Assembly: GCF_900115975.1 (NCBI RefSeq) | Contig: NZ_FOYM01000010.1 | Coordinates: 1-64,000 of the forward strand | Length of the DNA: 64,000 nucleotides | Origin: Desulfoscipio geothermicus DSM 3669 | GTDB lineage: Bacteria > Bacillota > Desulfotomaculia > Desulfotomaculales > Desulfallaceae | Direction of reading: 5' to 3' | Shown here: in pieces, positions 59,594 to 64,000 of the stretch | How positions within the stretch are numbered: the first letter of the stretch is position 1 | Layout of the letters: each line of letters opens with the position of its first letter | The notes under the pieces: generated by a model | Databases searched by the model: none | Told to the model about the DNA's origin: nothing | What the model saw: the letters and a program-made list of their open reading frames with translations, nothing else | Program-made: the position numbers and the translations under genes

Positions 59594-61075
59594 TTGACAG
59601 CCAAGATAAGCATAGTGGGGCTGGGGCCGGGCGGCACGGATTATTTGCCGCCGGCGAACCTGGCCATGCTGCGGGACGCCCGCCGGCTTTTTTTGCGCAC
59701 TGAAATCCATCCCGTGGTGGAGTGGCTCAAAGGGCGGGGAATTGCATTTGCGTCCTTTGACAGGTACTACGAGCAGGCGGACAGCTTTGAAGAGGTTTAC
59801 AGGAGGATCAAGGATGATGTACTGGCTGCCGCCGAAGCAGGCCCGGTGGTTTATGCCGTACCCGGCCATCCGCTGGTGGCGGAGTCCGCCGTGGACCTGA
59901 TTTTACAAGAGGCGCAGCGCCGGGGGGTTTCCACTGTGGTGGCCCCGGCCATGAGTTTTCTGGATGCCGTTTATGCCGTGCTCAGGATTGACCCGGTTCA
60001 GGGTTTGCAGATAGTTGACGGGTTGCAGCCGGCCGGCCCGGATTTGGACCCCTCCAAGGGAGCGGTGGTGGTTCAGGTATACAATCAACTGGTGGCTTCG
60101 GATATTAAGCTGACCTTATTGGAGATGTACCCGGCGGAACATGAGGTGGCCGTTGTGCGGGCCGCCGGCGTGCCCGGTGAGGAAAAGGTGGAGTATCTAC
60201 CCTTGTATGAAATAGACCGGCTGAACTGGGTGGACCATTTAACCACCCTGTATGTGCCTCCGCTGACCGGGGGGGCTTTGCATAACAGCGGCAAGTTTGG
60301 TTTTGACAGGCTTGTGGACATCATGGCCCGGTTGCGCAGTGAGAACGGTTGCCCCTGGGACCGGGAGCAGGATCATCATACGTTAACCCCTTACTTGTTG
60401 GAAGAAACTTATGAAGTGCTGGCGGCCATTCAGCAGGAAGATATGTATAATATTTGTGAAGAATTGGGAGACTTATTACTACAAATAGTATTTCATGCTC
60501 AAATAGCCAGGGAGCGCGGTTTCTTTAATATTCACGACGTGGTGGAAGGAATTTGCCGGAAGATGATCCACCGCCACCCGCATGTTTTCGGCGACCTGGA
60601 AGTGCGGGACAGCAGTGAGGTGTTGATCAATTGGGAAAAAATTAAGCGAAGTGAGAAGGACGGTGATACAAAAGTAAAACAATCGGTTCTGGACGGGGTG
60701 CCCCGCGGGTTACCGGCCCTCCTGCGTTCTTGGAAGATTCAAGCCAGGGCCGCCCGGGTTGGTTTTGACTGGCCTGATTACCAGGGTGCGCTGAATAAAG
60801 TGGAAGAAGAACTGAATGAATTGAAGGAAGCATTGGAAAGCGGCGGGCGCAAAAAAATAGAACTGGAAACCGGTGATATTTTGTTTGCGGTAGTGAACAC
60901 GGCCCGGTTGCTGGGGATTGACCCCGAAGCAGCCCTGACCGCTACCACGGAAAAGTTTATCCGGCGTTTTCAAAAAATTGAACGCAATGCCGCACTATCG
61001 GGTAAGGAATTATATAATATGACTTTACAAGAAATGGATATTTTTTGGGAGCAGGCCAAGAAAGACGAAAATTAA
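59594..61075 (+). CDS. YabN-like fusion: tetrapyrrole-methylase domain + MazG pyrophosphohydrolase
   Basis: Residues ~1-220 form a SAM-dependent methylase fold (ISIVGLGPGGTDYLPP, VVYAVPGHPLVAESAV). Residues ~250-480 hold tandem MazG units (NGCPWDREQDHHTL, EETYEVLAAI, EELGDLLLQIVFHAQIA). MazG removes pyrophosphate from aberrant dNTPs. The fusion at 493 residues is standard for yabN, which lies after spoVT in B. subtilis. The TTG start follows AAAGGAAGGG. Confidence 0.93.
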   Translation: MTAKISIVGLGPGGTDYLPPANLAMLRDARRLFLRTEIHPVVEWLKGRGIAFASFDRYYEQADSFEEVYRRIKDDVLAAAEAGPVVYAVPGHPLVAESAVDLILQEAQRRGVSTVVAPAMSFLDAVYAVLRIDPVQGLQIVDGLQPAGPDLDPSKGAVVVQVYNQLVASDIKLTLLEMYPAEHEVAVVRAAGVPGEEKVEYLPLYEIDRLNWVDHLTTLYVPPLTGGALHNSGKFGFDRLVDIMARLRSENGCPWDREQDHHTLTPYLLEETYEVLAAIQQEDMYNICEELGDLLLQIVFHAQIARERGFFNIHDVVEGICRKMIHRHPHVFGDLEVRDSSEVLINWEKIKRSEKDGDTKVKQSVLDGVPRGLPALLRSWKIQARAARVGFDWPDYQGALNKVEEELNELKEALESGGRKKIELETGDILFAVVNTARLLGIDPEAALTATTEKFIRRFQKIERNAALSGKELYNMTLQEMDIFWEQAKKDEN

Positions 61076-61177
61076 GGGAAAAAAGTAGGAAAAATTTACT
61101 TTAAAGAAGGAACTTATAGATAAGCGGCGAATTGTATACTGCACGTTGTTACGTTTAATTTACTTAGGGGGGTAATT

Positions 61178-61450
61178 ATGAACAAGGCAGAGTTAATTGC
61201 CAGTGTGGCAGAGAAGTCCGAATTAACCAAAAAAGATGCTGAAAAAGCTGTGGCAGCAGTTTTGGCAACTATTGAAGAGGCGCTTGTAGAAGGTGACAAG
61301 GTCCAGTTGGTTGGATTCGGAACCTTTGAAATCAGGGAAAGAGCCGCCCGTAAGGGACGCAACCCGCAGACCGGGGAAGAAATTCAAATTGCCGCCGCCC
61401 GGGTTCCGGTGTTTAAAGCCGGCAAACAGTTGCGCGAGTCAGTATCGTAA
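61178..61450 (+). CDS. hup: HU-family nucleoid protein
   Basis: The 90-residue protein is a standard [42 protein letters not shown], and [10 protein letters not shown]. It compacts and bends DNA as a dimer. TAGGGGGG precedes the ATG. Between mazG and rqcP. Confidence 0.97.
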   Translation: MNKAELIASVAEKSELTKKDAEKAVAAVLATIEEALVEGDKVQLVGFGTFEIRERAARKGRNPQTGEEIQIAAARVPVFKAGKQLRESVS

Positions 61451-61490
61451 AACAGTGAATCAAGGGATTTCATTTATGGGGTTTTAAGTA

Positions 61491-61754
61491 TTGCGACTGG
61501 ATAAATTTCTTAAAGTTTCCCGGGTGGTCAAACGGCGCACGCTGGCCAAGGAGGTATGCGACCGTCGGCAGGTGACGGTGAACGGTCGGGTAGCGAAAGC
61601 AGGAACGGTTGTGCAGCCGGGAGACGTGGTGGAAGTGATGTTTGGACAGCGCCGCCTGAAAGTGCAGATAGTAAGTTTGCGGGAAACTGTACCGGCCAAG
61701 CAAGCGGCGGAATTATATGCAGTGCTTGAAGATGAAAAAATAGTGGAAGAATAA
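61491..61754 (+). CDS. rqcP: S4-domain protein RqcP (YabO)
   Basis: The 87-residue S4 RNA-binding protein (MRLDKFLKVSRVVKRRTLAKEVCDRRQVTVNG) matches RqcP, which works with RqcH in adding alanine tails on stalled 50S subunits. The TTG start has no strong site. It follows hup, as in many Firmicutes. Confidence 0.93.
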   Translation: MRLDKFLKVSRVVKRRTLAKEVCDRRQVTVNGRVAKAGTVVQPGDVVEVMFGQRRLKVQIVSLRETVPAKQAAELYAVLEDEKIVEE

Positions 61755-61764
61755 CTTACCAAGT

Positions 61765-61791
61765 AAAGGTCCTTTGGGGCCTTTTTTATTT
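61765..61791 (+). terminator. Terminator after rqcP
   Basis: AAAGGTCC and GGGCCTTT pair around TTTG, followed by TTTTATTTTT. Confidence 0.8.
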
Positions 61792-61967
61792 TTTCCGGGA
61801 AAGTATGCGCAAAAAGCAAACAGGGGGCTATATGGGCGTGTACAGGATATTTACGGGTCTATATGCGTGATAAACATAAAATTTGGCTGAATACGCCTGA
61901 TTATGGATCTTGCATCAATGTGTTAGTATTAACAAAAAATGGAATTTAGGTTGGGAGTGTGTTCAAG

Positions 61968-62273
61968 ATGTTTTGGATGTCCTGGATCAAGCAACAGGTG
62001 GATAATATTTGGGCGGTAATGCCCAGGCACGGGGTGGTGCCCGGCAGGAAAAAACTTTTGGGCTGGTTGGTGGGTAAAAATGGTTGCTTACAGGCGGCAA
62101 CCGGCGGTCCGGTGGCGGAGACGATACTGCCCATATGCCCGGCCACGGCGGTCCCGGCGAGGGAACCCTCCTTTGCGGGGGGGGTAAGGCCCGGAGGGGC
62201 GGCGCGGCTGACGGGGGTGCTGCATTATTTCACCAGGGGGCCCGACGGATCGTGCCGGTTTTGTATAATTTAA
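61968..62273 (+). CDS. Doubtful 101-residue frame
   Basis: An ATG after TTGGGAGTG opens a frame starting MFWMSWIKQQVDNIW and ending in CRFCII. The amino-acid make-up is not clearly protein-like after residue 50, and no family is recognised. It fills the gap between rqcP and spoIID. It could be a lineage-specific small gene or noise. Confidence 0.3.
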   Translation: MFWMSWIKQQVDNIWAVMPRHGVVPGRKKLLGWLVGKNGCLQAATGGPVAETILPICPATAVPAREPSFAGGVRPGGAARLTGVLHYFTRGPDGSCRFCII

Positions 62274-62314
62274 ATCCATCCCACAAAAAATAAAAAAAAC
62301 ACGGAGGGTGGGGG

Positions 62315-63277
62315 ATGGATTTGCAAAGGTTTGACAAGCTAAAAATATTACTTGTTATTGTAATGGTAATAGGGCTGGTATGGGGTTGCGCAAGGGGGCC
62401 CCAGCGCAAACCCGTGGAACCTGTCCCCGGCGCGCCGGACAGGGAGCCAACCATAAGCCTGTACATCAAGGAGCAGGACAAAAAAAAGGACATCAAGCTG
62501 GAAGAGTACTTGGCCGGCGTAGTGGCGGCGGAGATGGAACCCAGTTGGCCGGTTAACGCCCTGGCCGCCCAGGCTATTGTGGCCCGCACATTCACCATGG
62601 AAAATATCAAGGCCGGTCGGGTGAAAAAGCTGCATGGCACGGACGCATCCACCGATGTGGAGGAATTTCAGGCCTATGACCCCTCCCGGATCAATGACAA
62701 TGTGCGAAAAGCGGTGCAATCCACCAGGGGAAAAGTGATTACTTACCGGGGCAAATACGTAAAGGGATGGTTTTCAGCCTGTGACGGCGGGATTTCCGCC
62801 TCCGCGCAAGAGGGGCTGGCATTTAATAAAGGGCCCACGCCATACATTAAGGCCGGAGCGCGGGATGAATGCCTATCGATTACTGTACCGGAAAACCGGC
62901 ACTGGCGGGCTGAAATACCCCTGGACCAGGTGCGTGCGGCGGTCCGGGAAAACAGCGGAAAAGATCCGGGAGATATCAGCGCGGTAAAGATAACGGAAAG
63001 GGGGCCTTCGGGAAGGGTCACCATGCTGCAAATCGGTTCGGCAGCGGTGAGCGGCCCGGGTTTGAGACTGGCGTTGGGCAGCGACAAGGTGCGGTCCATG
63101 CTGCTGTCCAAGGCCGCAGTGCAGGGCGGCAACCTGGTTTTGGAGGGTAAGGGATACGGTCACGGGGTTGGATTGTGTCAATGGGGTGCCAAGAAAATGG
63201 CCGTGGAAGGAAAATCGCCGGAAGAGATCATTAAATTTTATTACCGGAATGTCGACATCCAAAAATTATGGAATTAA
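62315..63277 (+). CDS. spoIID: SpoIID/LytB-domain protein
   Basis: After a single N-terminal membrane helix (ILLVIVMVIGLVWGC) comes the SpoIID domain: IKLEEYLAGVVAAEMEPSWPVNALAAQAIVARTF, FSACDGG, and GKGYGHGVGLCQWGAKKMA near the end. SpoIID is the lytic transglycosylase that, with SpoIIM/SpoIIP, thins septal wall and drives engulfment. Other SpoIID paralogues exist in such genomes, so this could be one of them. GGAGGGTGG precedes the ATG. Confidence 0.85.
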   Translation: MDLQRFDKLKILLVIVMVIGLVWGCARGPQRKPVEPVPGAPDREPTISLYIKEQDKKKDIKLEEYLAGVVAAEMEPSWPVNALAAQAIVARTFTMENIKAGRVKKLHGTDASTDVEEFQAYDPSRINDNVRKAVQSTRGKVITYRGKYVKGWFSACDGGISASAQEGLAFNKGPTPYIKAGARDECLSITVPENRHWRAEIPLDQVRAAVRENSGKDPGDISAVKITERGPSGRVTMLQIGSAAVSGPGLRLALGSDKVRSMLLSKAAVQGGNLVLEGKGYGHGVGLCQWGAKKMAVEGKSPEEIIKFYYRNVDIQKLWN

Positions 63278-63284
63278 CAGTTTT

Positions 63285-63317
63285 AACGGTGGCCCGGAAC
63301 AGGGCCACCGTTTTTTG
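63285..63317 (+). terminator. spoIID terminator
   Basis: AACGGTGGCCC (63285-63295) pairs with GGGCCACCGTT (63302-63312), then TTTTGC. Confidence 0.85.
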
Positions 63318-63394
63318 CATAATTATGGATTAGCGGCATAGATATAATTTGAATAGGTTTATCCGTGCTTTTTCAGGCCGGGAGGTGAAACAAA

Positions 63395-63679
63395 ATGGAG
63401 CAGAAACAAGCGTTCAGCAACCGGCTGGTCCTTACTGACCGCAGGTATTTGCAGGTGGACGGGGTGGAGCATGTAGGCAATTTCAACGAAAAGGAAATCA
63501 CTCTGGACACCAATATGGGGTTTCTTACCCTCCGGGGAGAGGGGTTGCATATTACTCAACTGAACCTGGAAAGCGGCAATCTGGTGGTGGAGGGTAAAAT
63601 CAACTTTATGGAATTTACCGATGGCAAAGGTTCCGGTGGATTCCGCGGCAAGGGCATGTTGAACAGGATTTTTAAATAA
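63395..63679 (+). CDS. yabP: Sporulation protein YabP
   Basis: The 94-residue protein matches the YabP family: NRLVLTDRRYLQVDGVEHVGNFNEKEITLDTNMGFLTLRGEGLHITQLNLESGNLVVEG. It is a mother-cell protein of the spore coat/cortex stage. GGGAGGTG precedes the ATG, and the yabQ gene follows, the same pair as in B. subtilis. Confidence 0.95.
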   Translation: MEQKQAFSNRLVLTDRRYLQVDGVEHVGNFNEKEITLDTNMGFLTLRGEGLHITQLNLESGNLVVEGKINFMEFTDGKGSGGFRGKGMLNRIFK

Positions 63680-63730
63680 CCCGTACCCGGTAACGTGCTG
63701 CCCGGGGGAAAGTTTTGGAGGTTGAAGCTT

Positions 63731-64000
63731 GTGACGGAGCCGGTAACCAGTCAATTTATGGTATTTATATACACCATTTTGACCGGAGCGCTGGCCGGGT
63801 TTTTATTTGATATTTACGCCGGGGTCGGCCAAGTTTGGCGGCTGAGAAAAACCGGCATTTTTTTCGGTGACGTGGTGTACTGGCTGGTATTGACGGCGCT
63901 GGTTTACGGGTTAATATTGCACTATAACCAGGGGGAAGTGCGTTTTTTTGTGCTCCTGGGGTTGGGCATGGGCGCCGCGCTTTATTTTCAACTCAGCCGC
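63731..64000 (+). CDS. yabQ: Sporulation membrane protein YabQ (cut by window end)
   Basis: The first 90 codons of a membrane protein start with GTG after GGAGG. The sequence TEPVTSQFMVFIYTILTGAL, then AGFLFDIYAGVGQVWRLRKT and VYWLVLTALVYGLIL, fits YabQ, a mother-cell protein needed for cortex formation. The frame is still open at base 64000. In B. subtilis divIC follows next. Confidence 0.92.
   Translation, partial: MTEPVTSQFMVFIYTILTGALAGFLFDIYAGVGQVWRLRKTGIFFGDVVYWLVLTALVYGLILHYNQGEVRFFVLLGLGMGAALYFQLSR

Overview
The window looks like a chromosome segment from an endospore-forming, anaerobic, Gram-positive bacterium of the Peptococcaceae / Desulfotomaculum-Pelotomaculum type. This is an inference. 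The support is the near-continuous gene order shared with the origin-proximal region of Bacillus subtilis, many sporulation genes (bofA, gin, yabG, SPOCS-domain genes, spoVG, fin, spoVT, spoIID, yabP, yabQ), a four-subunit 2-oxoacid:ferredoxin oxidoreductase typical of anaerobes, strong Shine-Dalgarno sites, and frequent GTG/TTG starts.

Layout. 1-1.6 kb: the 3' end of a group II intron followed by decayed genes (frameshifted CPBP protease and membrane protein). 1.8-5.6 kb: tRNA-Ser, large SRP RNA, dnaX, ybaB-like gene, recR, bofA. 5.8-9.3 kb: P-loop ATPase and the oxidoreductase operon. 9.4-18.3 kb: gin, a decarboxylase, tmk, holB, ricT, yabA, rsmI, abrB, a T-box leader, metG, tatD. 18.4-23.7 kb: cobalamin adenosyltransferase, a DUF348/3D protein, rsmA, an RNase H-like gene, a glycosyltransferase, yabG.

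23.7-33.6 kb is the most interesting region. A trypsin-like serine protease gene next to yabG is cut in two by an 8,854-bp element. The element carries a large serine recombinase at its right edge, a HEPN/MNT pair, an ABC transporter, a DUF77 protein, an aminotransferase and an iron-alcohol-dehydrogenase-type enzyme. Both junctions share CAACCCGG. Joining them restores one 333-codon frame with the complete His-Asp-Ser triad, and the element's own ends rejoin into a near-perfect 18-bp inverted repeat around the crossover. A candidate sigma-K promoter precedes the split gene and a candidate sigma-E promoter precedes the recombinase operon. This resembles the mother-cell 'skin' arrangement, but with metabolic cargo.

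33.6-43.2 kb is accessory: a three-domain CAP protein, two SPOCS proteins (one SipL-like with LysM), a second YbaB-like protein, a family of small proteins with an LxNLMG motif, DMT and ZIP transporters, and an L,D-transpeptidase. 43.4-64 kb returns to the conserved order: ispE, a GntR regulator, a nucleotidyltransferase, ilvA, spoVG, glmU, prs, rplY, pth, fin, mfd, a PrsA-like foldase, spoVT, mazG/yabN, hup, rqcP, spoIID, yabP and yabQ (cut by the window end).

Two dispersed repeat families lie between genes. One has five sites of short REP-like palindromes. The other has six copies of a ~230-340-nt structured element whose stems change sequence between copies while staying paired, which points to selection on an RNA or DNA fold.
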